Below, piece by piece: positions 23,640 through 36,100 of a stretch of DNA of 64,000 nucleotides. Source of the DNA: Mytilus galloprovincialis (lineage: Eukaryota; Mollusca; Bivalvia; Mytilida; Mytilidae); NCBI RefSeq assembly GCF_965363235.1, contig NC_134845.1, forward strand, positions 66,679,261-66,743,260, written 5' to 3'. How positions within the stretch are numbered: the stretch's first letter is position 1; the number at the start of each line of letters is the position of its first letter. The notes beneath the pieces are model-generated. The model searched no databases and was not told the DNA's origin. It was given only the letters and a program-made list of their open reading frames with translations. Position numbers and translations under genes: made by a program.

Positions 23640-24196
23640 TCATTTATTCAGTGGATATTCATACTGTGGATTTGTAATGGGTAGATATTGATGCGCGTTC
23701 AAATTTTCCAGCGGATTTTCTTCGTCACTCTGGTGAACGATACTGGATAGGTTTTCAAATCCATTTAGAGTGCTAGTACTAATGTGATGCACATGAACGG
23801 TCGTATATTCATGATTTCCAGAGTATTCAACGATTGGTTGGTAAGGATTAAGATAATCATCATTTTGCATATTTTCGTTTTCGCTCTCAGAGTTGTTGTC
23901 TGAATGTGATTCATTTCTAACAATACTATGTCCAGTTGGCAATAAATCACCAGCCGGAAATCTGAATTGGTCATCAATTTCATCATAAATGCCTTCAAGT
24001 CTTACAAAGGTTTCAGGTGTAGGAAAAGCTATATTCAAAGTATTCTGTAATTCGTTTTCCTGACGGTTACCTTCCTCAATTCTCTTCGTTTTTAAACGAT
24101 AAATGCAGACGGAACAAATCGTTATAACAACCAAAAGACCTGCTATACATACAGAATAAATCACATGCAATTTGGTTTGATCATATGGAGCTGGTC
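23640..24196 (-). CDS. Exon 7: transmembrane helix and cytoplasmic tail
   Basis: The acceptor is tttttttcag followed by GACCAGCTCC. The exon encodes PAPYDQTKLH, a hydrophobic helix (VIYSVCIAGLLVVITICSVC), a basic stop-transfer RLKTKR and about 150 tail residues rich in Ser, Asn, Glu and Tyr. The stop is at 23640-23642. Motifs visible are YDEIDD, YLNPYQPI, EYTTV and NPQYEYPL. Confidence 0.8.
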
Positions 24197-27100
24197 CTGA
24201 AAAAAACATTGTGAATATGAATAGTATGTACCGACTACCTTTGATAATATCCCACGGATATTCATCAGTAATTTAAATTAAGAATTGTAAAATACGACTG
24301 TTATCCATATTGTGTATCTTTTTAGCCGTTTATCAACCGTTTCACTACCATTTAATTGTGAGAGTCAAGTCAATTGATATATTTATAACAGTAATAATAC
24401 ACAACCATGTGGTGCGTTAATTTTTTCGCCAAAACTAGTATCAAAATAAGTACTTTATCTTGTTTCTTTGCGGTATGTATAAATATTTATTCATTTCATA
24501 TACTATTACATGTACATACTGATATTGGTGTTGTGCTTTACTTAGACTGGTGTTTTTTGTATGTTCTCATTACACGGGTTGTATATCGACGATATATAAA
24601 CCTAAATGACAACAAACTTTAGGAAAACATGAAATCTGAATAAACTAGTTAAGTCCCGTCACATGCCAATAAACATTTCCAAAGTCATAAACCTCGTTTA
24701 AAAATGTAGATATAACATGGACGGGTACATATAGGTAATTGTGTTAAATGTATTAAGATAAAGATAAAGATATTTAGATATTTTATTTCCTATTCATAGG
24801 GCTCACAACAAGCATGTAATCACATAAAGTAAAAATAAAAAGCCTTTCTCTCCCACTCGCACACACTCACACATACAACTATCGTTCTGATTGAGGATGA
24901 TTGATTTAACAGTACAACATGTAAATGAAAAATAAAATACAGACACAATTTTTTAATGAGGAGAGTCACTTGCCTACATTGTATATGTGGAACGAAGGAT
25001 AACTCTTACTGCCCAGAAAAGAAAAAGAAAAAACAATTCAGGTGGCAGGTACCAGTTTTGGTGTACCAGAACATGTGTCCCACGCAGAAATTTTGTTATA
25101 GTTAAGTATTGAGGTATATAATTGCATCATGTGGACTGAAAAAATAAATGAATGTAAATTCTAGGCTATTGTAGTACACAAGTAAGTAGTTGCATACACA
25201 GGTTGGGGATTTCCTTCACATATAGGTCCAATCAGATGTCAAAATTGTGGTCTCCTCACTTGACGGCATCCAATCAAAGTGGGGAAAAAATTCAGTTTTT
25301 TGTAAACAAAAATATCTTGAGATTTTGATGGTAAGGATAGGTTCGGACAAGGCTCTATTTCACTGAATATCCTTTCTCTCTTGAATTTTGGCTAAAATTC
25401 TTGTTGGCTTTTAGCAGGATTTTGCAGGTGAGGATTAGATTGGTATCATAGCATCACATTTTTTGCCTTATTTGCAATGCATTTATAAATTTTAAAATCT
25501 CCATGCTGGACAGACACCCAAATTTAAAGGTTTTCTATATATTTACATAAGCACGCACACATCTTAGTTCCTTGAAACCATACATTTTATTTGTATATAA
25601 GCTTGAATGAATTTTCAAGAAAATAAAATCATAAATCCATGAAATTCTTAAGATTTATTGTAAAATAACTGGTTTCTGCCACCTTAAGCCTAAACATGAT
25701 TTTAACATATCACAAAATGTGCCTTTTTAAGAGTTCTACAGGTGTGTGGTATTATATTTCTTTTATTCACAGTCAATGTATAGGTCTGTTTGTAAGCAAA
25801 TAGTTTTTACATGGATTTTAAGAATTATCAAATATCAAGACAGATAACTCTGTATCCCAATACAAACAATGCCATTCAATTGATTGGTTTTAAAATGATT
25901 ATGTTCACCAAACAATGATTTTATATCATAAATTATATAGAAATAGCAATTAAAAAGAGAGAAAAAAGTAAAATAAGCCTCAGCATAGTACAAGAAAAAG
26001 CTGATTATACTGTATATTACCTGTTATAATGATTTATTTCATATGATATGGACATTTTCTTATTTATTTGCATTTTAACTATGAATATATGAATTCTTCT
26101 TTTTTTATAGGTCTACTACATAGTTGATACTGTAGGACAGGCGACAGAAATAAGAAAACTGGTCACTCTCATCAGCAATAGTGTGGCAATTCTAAAATTT
26201 CAACATGCGGCCTAAACAGCTAGCTCATGTGGAGAAGAGATATGAGACTGATTGCGATTAAATGTACACTTAGTTTAGTGCATCATGGATCTACAAAGTG
26301 AAACATATGTACCAAAAATACTAGTTTATTCATAACTAAGCCTTTTTCAGCACTGCAGTCAACAGAACAATGATAGTGACAAGAATTGAGACTATTTAAT
26401 ACCTCAAACAATGGGAAAATACTTCTTGAGATCAGTTGTAAGTGGTTTTATATCATGCATGAAACAATAAACTTAAGTAGTTTTATAAACTGTTGCATAG
26501 TTCATACACTGTACCAGAAAATTCACACAATAAAATTTATTAAATATGAACACAATCATTTTTTTCTAATTTTTTTGCATTCAAAGCAGTTTGACGGCAA
26601 AAGACGCAAATAATGCTTTAATAAATTTGGTCTTACAAAGCCTATTCATGTTTTCTTTTGTGCTGTAACCATATAAAATGCATGTATTTTTAATGGTAAA
26701 TGACTATAGAACTCAATCAGACTAAAAAAATGGAAATATATTGTTTTCAATGAGTGGTTAAAGGTGGCAGGTACCAGTTTTGGTGTACCAGAACATGTGT
26801 CCCACGCAGAAATTTTGTTATAGTTAAGTATTGAGGTATATAATTGCATCATGTGGACTGAAAAAATAAATGAATGTAAATTCTAGGCTATCGTAGTACA
26901 CAAGTAAGTAGTTGCATACACAGGTTGGGGATTTCCTTCACATATAGGTCCAATCAGATGTCAAAATTGTGGTCTCCTCACTTGACGGCATCCAATCAAA
27001 GTGGGGAAAAAATTCAGTTTTTTGTAAACAAAAATATCTTGAGATTTTGATGGTAAGGATAGGTTCGGACAAGGCTCTATTTCACTGAATATCCTTTCTC

Positions 27101-30100
27101 TCTTGAATTTTGGCTAAAATTCTTGTTGGCTTTTAGCAGGATTTTGCAGGTGAGGATTAGATTGGTATCATAGCATCACATTTTTTGCCTTATTTGCAAT
27201 GCATTTATAAATTTTAAAATCTCCATGCTGGACAGACACCCAAATTTAAAGGTTTTCTATATATTTACATAAGCACGCACACATCTTAGTTCCTTGAAAC
27301 CATACATTTTATTTGTATATAAGCTTGAATGAATTTTCAAGAAAATAAAATCATAAATCCATGAAATTCTTAAGATTTATTGTAAAATAACTGGTTTCTG
27401 CCACCTCAAGTATAATGTGACAATGAACTGGTGCAGACTATAAATAAGTTTTATAAGTTTCAGTTAAGCAAATATTTAGTTTCTCAATGTGTAAAATGAG
27501 GATAGCAATTCACATAATTTAGAGTTAAAATGAAGACTATCGTTTGACATGAACCAAATAAGCAGATTACTATCGGATATTTGGGATAAATATGGGTATT
27601 TTGTAAAGAGTTCATCCAAAAAGGTTTTTCTTTCCTTATTATAAAGGGTACATTTAAATAAAAATGTTCTTCGTCTTCAACCGAGTTCATTGAACAAAAC
27701 TGGCATGTTCTCTCTGATCTTGGCAGTGTAATATTTTTTCCATGTTCATCAATTTTTCGTTCGTAACGGCCTGTCTCTATGCGGAGACAATGATTGCTTA
27801 TTCTAAATCTAGAACTTTAGTATAACTCTCTTATCTCTGTTCTTAATATTGAAGTAATCTTCAAAAGTGAAATTATGTTTAAATCTAAAGTAGTTGCTCA
27901 ATTTACTGTGATCATCTTTTTTTTATTTAGTCTTTTTGATTGCTCCAATATGTTAAAAAATCAGTTTTGATACATTTTCTAAGTAAAATTTTGAATTTAC
28001 TTTTACTGAGTTTTTTACAAAGTACTAAATTTAAACCAAGTTTTTCACTAAAAAACTTTATGTTTGCATACCACGATTGATTAGCCACAGCTTTATCAGA
28101 GGAGCTTTCAATATAAGCATCACTTAAGAGATCAGTGGGCGAGTTTTCAAGGCGGTGCCAATACATAAACATTTGAATTACTATATAAAGCTATTGGTTT
28201 GATGGTGTGATCAAAAATATGAAGTAAAGTCTTAATAGATGGAGAACATGACTTAATGTTTTTGTAAAATTTAAATGAAGCCTTTAGTCCTTTATCATAT
28301 AGGTTTTTTTTAGCTGCATTAAATTTTCCAGTATTAGTAAGAACTAATCCTAAGTATTTATAGAATTTCACACACTCTATTCTGTTTGCACCTATATTAA
28401 ATTCATCTGATAGTAGTCTCCCATTTTTATTAAAGATTATTATTTGTGTTTTCTTTGTTTATTTCAAGACACCAGTCATTACAATATTGGTATAAAATAT
28501 TTAGTTGGGTTTGTAACCCCTTTTTACTATCTGAAAATAACACCAGGTCATCCGCATAGAGAAGGCAAGGTACATTTATTATTTACTTGTAAACAGTCAC
28601 AGTTGTATTACCAACTTCTAACGGACTCGTCGCGATTTAAAGCTTGACATATAATATAGACATCTATCTATATTTTAACGTTGTATATCGTCATCTCCAT
28701 TTTGTCGAAAGGAGTTGTATATTTGTAACAGTAAGAGCAAGATTAGTATTTATCATTTTTAACCTACAGAAACTTATGCGACTGTCATACAAGTGAGACG
28801 TTTAGCGCTATAAAACCAGGTTCAATCCACCATTTTCTACATTTGAAAATGCCTGTACCAAGTAAGGAAATAACAGTCTGTGTACATTCATTTGATGTGT
28901 TTTGTCATTAGCATGAAGTATAAAATAGATGTTGATTCTTTTTTAAAATTTTTAGATCATTCATATATTTCGGAGTTTAGTGTGACTATAAAAAAGAAGA
29001 TGTGGTATGATTGCCTTAGAGACAACTCCCCACAAGAGACAACAATGACACAGAAATTAACAGCTATAGGTTACCGTACGGTCTTCAACAATGAGAAAAG
29101 CTCATACTGCATAGTCAGCTATAAAAGGCTCCCAAATGACAACTGTTGAACAATTTAAACGACGTCTATTTTCACTGAACTAGTAAATATTTTTTCGTTT
29201 AGGGGTCAGATGAAGACCGCCTCCGGATGCGGGATTTTCTCTCTGTGTTGTTGACCAATGGGTTGCTTTTGGCGGTCGGGCAGTTGTCTCTTTGACACAT
29301 TCCCTTTTTCCATTTAATTTTATCAAATGATATTATGCTTATTCAAGTTTAATACAAAATAAGAATTAATCTATTAATAGCAATAGTACCGTTGTTTGGC
29401 TCATTGTTTTCTTCCTGGTAGCTGTTATATACGTAAGTTGTCACAGAGTCAGATGTTGAATAACCTAAGATAATTAATAAGCTATTACTTTTATTGAAAA
29501 TCAAATGAAGTACTTATATCTTATCAACAACAGTCAAAACTTCACGGAAGTTAAATCAATAATATGATTCAGTTAAATTGTTTTTGAGACCCATGGAATT
29601 TACAGAACTTTATCATGAGTGATCATTATTAATATAATGTTGTTACAGTCATTGGCTTGAGGTACTGTGTAGGGGTTAGAAGGTAAGATGTGAAAGCATT
29701 CGCAGATGCATTTAGGGGTTTCTTTAATGGTCAGCAAATCAATTGTTCCATTATGGCTATAATAAATGATAACATATGATACCTGCTTTATAATGAAAAA
29801 TCAAACATGATGATTTGTTCTAAATCATTTCCGTCACAATAATACTATTATCATATAATTATAAAATTTCACGTTGCATTGTCAGCATAAGGGATTTTCC
29901 TTTGTAAAACATTAAATTCACTGCATGAAAAAAATCCTTAATGCATATTCTCCCAGACAACGTTTTTAATGTCATGCAAACTGTCGTTTTTCTTCTCCTT
30001 GTCCGTGTTTGTTTCATTAGTAATATTATAGTGAATATAGCAATAGGTGGCACGGTAGTATTTCCTGGCCCATAAGGGATAATGATAGCCTTTTTAAAAT

Positions 30101-33100
30101 TTTCACCACCTCTAACACTGCAAAAAATTCTACATTCACAGTTAACTGAAGTACTTTCATTTTACTATTCAGAAATGAATTTGAATATGTATCATGACCG
30201 TTTACTTTTTTTGCTATTTTTAAAAACCTAAGGCCACTAGTACTTTTAGGTCTTTTACGGTGCAGTGAATACAAAATTAAAAAAAATTCTCAAAAATTCA
30301 TTTTCATCTGTATGTAAAATTATTTCATATTTTTCTACACCTGATTCATCCCTCAGTTTGGGAAAGTATGTTCAGTTGATACTGTATTTTTTGTCCAATC
30401 ACACTGTTTAGATACATTTACCTAAGTAGGGTACACAAAAGAGCAACCTAAATTCTGGAATGCAAGCACTACCGTGCCACCTTCACCAAGACATAACAAA
30501 CTTGAAACCAGTCACGACACCTATGATGCATAGACTTCTTACTTTGGAACATATTACAATAAAGAATACTAGTCTGCACTCATTTGTTACCAAAAAAAAA
30601 AAATGAAATATTACATCCCTACCCCATCTGGCAGATTTTCACTTTTTTTTCATCTTACCATTTTTACTTAAGGAGTGAACAAAATCCAAATATATGATGT
30701 TTCAAATCAACACAGAAGTCAAACATGGTGATTCAGGAGGAACTGTTGGATTGCCAACTCTGTTTATGGTTAATCTGACTAAAAGAAACAGTTTAAGCAC
30801 CAAATCATGAAAACTGATATTAAAGTCCATTCCACATTTTACAGCATGCCTTATATTACTTTAAACATTTCCAGATTATGAGAGCAATACAACAAGAGTC
30901 TTTAGATTGCAGTTAACTATTATTCCAAAATCTGTTTGACAATACATGTACTAGAATACATCTCTAAGTTGACTGTTTGTCTATTTCTCATGTATGCATT
31001 AAGTTAAATTATGTCCCCTTACATAATCAATTTGCCTTTATTGTGTTTTTCACTGTCAGAAAATCTTAACAACTAATGGTATTTGCATGGAAAATGAATA
31101 AACCATTGAATCTTGCTGATATAACATAATAAATACATTCTTTGTCAAAAATAATGTCTAGTCAATGTAAAGAAACCCCTATTTCTATCTCTATTTCAGA
31201 CCAATATGAGAGCTAAATGAATAAGTAAGGACCCCTTAACCACTTACTGGTTCCCCAAAAGCTCCTACTGGTGTAATTCTACAACAGAACTACAAATTAA
31301 ACCTCAAGAAAACTAGTATAGCTGTACTTGTGTTGAAAAAAATAAGAAATTATGCAATTTATTTATTTCGGTGAAAATAATAGGATGTACATGCAACCGA
31401 AGAATGTCGCGTCTCAAATTTCAGTGGTTGCACATGTGTCAGACACTGCGAAAAGTTAAAGCGAGCATATATAATTAAAAATGTATTGCAATTTACATGA
31501 AAATAATGAAGTTCTACTTTCTAGGTAAATTTTTACATTATTACCTACAGATCAGGCAAATTTTGCTGAATCAGCAATTTTTACTCTAAGGGGTGGAATT
31601 TAAGGCTTGTTTTATCATAGTTGCCCTTAGTCAACTTTTTATTGATAAACTTACAAATTGCATGGATAAAAAAAGTTCCTTTATTGATTTAGTGTAAAAA
31701 TATATATCCCCCTTTAGGTGGCACGGTAGTATTTCCTGGCCCATAAGGGATAATGATAGCCTTTTTAAAATTTTCACCACTTTCTAACACTGCACAACAT
31801 TCTATATTCACAGTTAACTGAAGCACTTTCATTTTACTATTCAGAAATGAATTTGAATATGTATCATGACCGTTTACTTTTTTTGCTATTTTTAAAAACC
31901 TAAGGCCACTAGTACTTTTAGGTCTTTTACGGTGCAGTGAATACAAAATTAAAAAAAATTCTCAAAAATTCATTTTCATCTGTATGTAAAATTATTTCAT
32001 ATTTTTCTACACCTGATTCATCCCTCAGTTTGGGAAAGTATGTTCAGTTGATACTGTATTTTTTGTCCAATCACACTGTTTAGATACATTTACCTAAGTA
32101 GGGTACACAAAAGAGCAACCTAAATTCTGGAATGCAAATACTACCGTGCCACCTTCACCAAGACATAACAAACTTGAAACCAGTCACGACACCTATGATG
32201 CATAGACTTTTTACTTTGGAACATATTACAATAAAGAATACTAGTCTGCACTCATTTGTTACCAAAAAAAAAAAAAAAATGAAACATTACATCCCTACCC
32301 CATCTGGCAGATTTTCACTTTTTTTCATCTTACCATTTTTACTTAAGGAGTGAACAAAATCCAAATATATGATGTTTCAAATCAACACAGAAGTCAAACA
32401 TGGTGATTCAGGAGGAATTATTGGATTGCCAACTCTGTTTATGATTAATCTGACTAAAAGAAACAGTTTAAGCACCAAATCATGAAAACTGATATTAAAG
32501 TCCATTCCACATTTTACAGCATGCCTTATATTACTTTAAACATTTCCAGATTATGAGAGCAATACAACAAGAGTCTTTAGATTGCAGTTAACTATTATTC
32601 CAAAATCTGTTTGACAATACATGTACTAGAATACATCTCTAAGTTGACTGTTTGTCTATTTCTCATGTATGCATTAAGTTAAATTATGTCCCCTTACATA
32701 ATCAATTTGCCTTTATTGTGTTTTTCACTGTCAGAAAATCTTAACAACTAATGGTATTTGCATGGAAAATGAATAAACCATTGAATCTTGCTGATATAAC
32801 ATAATAAATACATTCTTTGTCAAAAATAATGTCTAGTCAATGTAAAGAAACCCCTATTTCTATCTCTATTTCAGACCAATATGAGAGCTAAATGAATAAG
32901 TAAGGACCCCTTAACCACTTACTGGTTCCCCAAAAGCTCCTACTGGTGTAATTCTACAACAGAACTACAAATTAAACCTCAAGAAAACTAGTATAGCTGT
33001 ACTTGTGTTGAAAAAAATAAGAAATTATGCAATTTATTTATTTCGGTGAAAATAATAGGATGTACATGCAACCGAAGAATGTCGCGTCTCAAATTTCAGT

Positions 33101-36100
33101 GGTTGCACATGTGTCAGACACTGCGAAAAGTTAAAGCGAGCATATATAATTAAAAATGTATTGCAAGTTACATGAAAATAATGAAGTTCTACTTTCTAGG
33201 TAAATTTTTACATTATTACCTACAGATCAGGCAAATTTTGCTGAATCAGCAATTTTTACTCTAAGGGGTGGAATTTAAGGCTTGTTTTATCATAGTTGCC
33301 CTTAGTCAACTTTTTATTGATAAACTTACAAATTGCATAGATAAAAAAAGTTCCTTTATTGATTTAGTGTAAAAATATATATCCCCCTTTAGGTGGCACG
33401 GTAGTATTTCCTGGCCCATAAGGGATAATGATAGCCTTTTTAAAATTTTCACCACTTTCTAACACTGCACAACATTCTATATTCACAGTTAACTGAAGTA
33501 CTTTCATTTTACTATTCAGAAATGAATTTGAATATGTATCATGACCGTTTACTTTTTTTGCTATTTTTAAAAACCTAAGGCCACTAGTACTTTTAGGTCT
33601 TTTACGGTGCAGTGAATACAAAATTAAAAAAAATTCTCAAAAATTCATTTTCATCTGTATGTAAAATTATTTCATATTTTTCTACACCTGATTCATCCCT
33701 CAGTTTGGGAAAGTATGTTCAGTTGATACTGTATTTTTTGTCCAATCACACTGTTTAGATACATTTACCTAAGTAGGGTACACAAAAGAGCAACCTAAAT
33801 TCTGGAATGCAAATACTACCGTGCCACCAATAGCCAAACATATAATATATCTAAAATTAGACTAGGAGTGCGTTATATGACAAATACCGGCCTGAGGAAT
33901 TGCTATAAAGTTTACCTCGGTAGTTATCATACATGTAGCTATAAGATTGATAAATCATTGTATAATCTTATTACAACTCATATATTTATGTGTATATGAC
34001 TATTTAATCTCTCGATTTTCTTTCACTTAGGAATCAAGCAAATATAATTTTCTTTATTTGTGAAACAATATATTCACCGAGGAAAACAATCCTTTTCCTT
34101 TACTTTCAAATTAACAAAACAGTTAGTGTGTACCTTAAGGGCATTCGATACTGTTACATTGAGGTAATGACGTTGCTCAAGCACTAACTTAAAATGTTAT
34201 TTTCGTGACGTCAAACTATGACTTATCGGGCAATGATTCAGTTTTCGACTGATTATTATCATTCAAACTATTTAACTTAAAAACGACTTCATGTTCCCTC
34301 TTTTTTAAAATGCCATTTGGTGTGATTACGTAAGAAGATTATGTGTGCCAATTTTGATGAAAACGTAAATAGTGCATTTTTTTTAAAATTTGATAAATAT
34401 ACAGCAAAACATGATGGTTTTTTTCCTACATTCATGAACATTTGATAAATATGAGTTATTTCTAAATAAAATTTTTTTAATTTTTTTAGATACTAATAAA
34501 ATACAGAAATTACAAATTAATTAACAAAAAAAATGTGTTTATTTTTTAAAACAAAAAAAGTTATGTCTTTCGAAAAGGAAAATACGGCTACAAATCAGAA
34601 TTTTGAGCAAATATACAATATTTCGACCTAATTTTACTCAAAAAGTTGTACATGAAGGTATATTTTTTATTACATATTTGATTTAATCAGGTAAAATATA
34701 GTCTATATGGATTTTTTTTTTTATCAAACTGTAAATACGGGATCAAAACTGTATCGTATGCCCTTAATAGGGATTCTATCACTTTAGGCAGAGGAGCTTG
34801 CAGCTGTTGATCAGACTTCGTAAAACGTCACCAGTGTCTGAGTAGAAAGTTGGTGAAACAGGGTATATCAAAGAACGTCTCGTCCTTTTTCTAAAAATAT
34901 TCATCAGAAGGTACCAAGACCTTATTGACAAATATTCCGTATCAACTTCACGGTTATTATGCACGATGGTTTTGGAATATTCTATTTTCTACATAAGAAA
35001 ATACCTTTACCATGTCAGGAATACGACAGTTGTAATTATCAGTTTGATTTGATGTGTTTGAGTTTTTAATTTTGCCATTTGATTACAGATTTTCTTTTTT
35101 GAATTTTTCTCGCAGTTTGGTATTTTTGTTTTATTTTACTTTTTGTATAGACAAATATTTATGATATATATCGCCGCAAAATAGGGAAAACATGTATCTT
35201 AATGGCTTGGACTTCACTGTATAAACACCCCATTATTAACAAAGCAGACACATATTTAAGACAGTCAATACTTTTTTAAAAACGAATCAACAATCAAACA
35301 ATTATATATAGATCATATAATTGTTTCAGATAACCTGCCATTCAAACCGGAAAATATTAATATTCTTGATGACAATGGATTGAAATTATCCGATCTTTTT
35401 CCTATTATATGTACGCTTAACCTAGGCGACTCACTTACCAAATCCAAATCTGTCCACTTCTTCAACAAACATAGCCTGGAATAAAGCTCTGTCAAATGGT
35501 AGTTTAACCGAGTATGCGTTTGCTGTTTCACAAAACCTTTGGACAGTAGATACGAATCAACTGATATATATAGATTATTACATGGCATTTTTCATATCAT
35601 ACCCTTTATCGGCCCTAGGTCATGATATCAGCCCAAGAGCCGTAGGCTCGAGGGATGATATCATGACCGAGGGCCGATAAAGGGTATGATATGAAAAATG
35701 ACATGTAATTATCTTTTTATCATATACTTCAACAGAAGAAATACAGACAAACACCATTAAAATTTTGTTTTTCTTTGATAATTTATAATTAACCAAATAC
35801 AAATTTCTGAACTTTAATTGTTGTTATTAAATGATATAACAAGCATCAGAGTGACATAAATGTATGAAAACAATTACATGACTTGTATATTAATGTTCTT
35901 AGTTGGAAAAATTAATTGTCACATTTCCCGTAATAGTTGCCCCTGCAAACATATGCATTGCTTTTCCTTTGTGATTTTCATGTACTATTTCTGGCATTTC
36001 ATTTATTCCTGTAGTTGTTGTTGCTGAAACTGGTTTAGAATTAGATTCAAAATTTGAAATATCTTTCAATACAAAAGAAAGTTCGGCTTCTTGGGAAGCA

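Larger units (their letters stand above)
30046..33828. mobile_element. Composite 2: A-B-A-B-A array
   Basis: Three copies of a 436-437 bp element A (30046-30481, 31717-32153, 33392-33828) alternate with two copies of a 1.24-kb unit B (30482-31716, 32154-33391). Copies are nearly identical. The array is bounded by AATA on both sides (30042-30045, 33829-33832), whereas A/B junctions show no such duplication. This pattern fits an A-B-A element enlarged by unequal exchange, as seen with terminal-repeat elements. No transposase or RT is visible. Confidence 0.75.
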
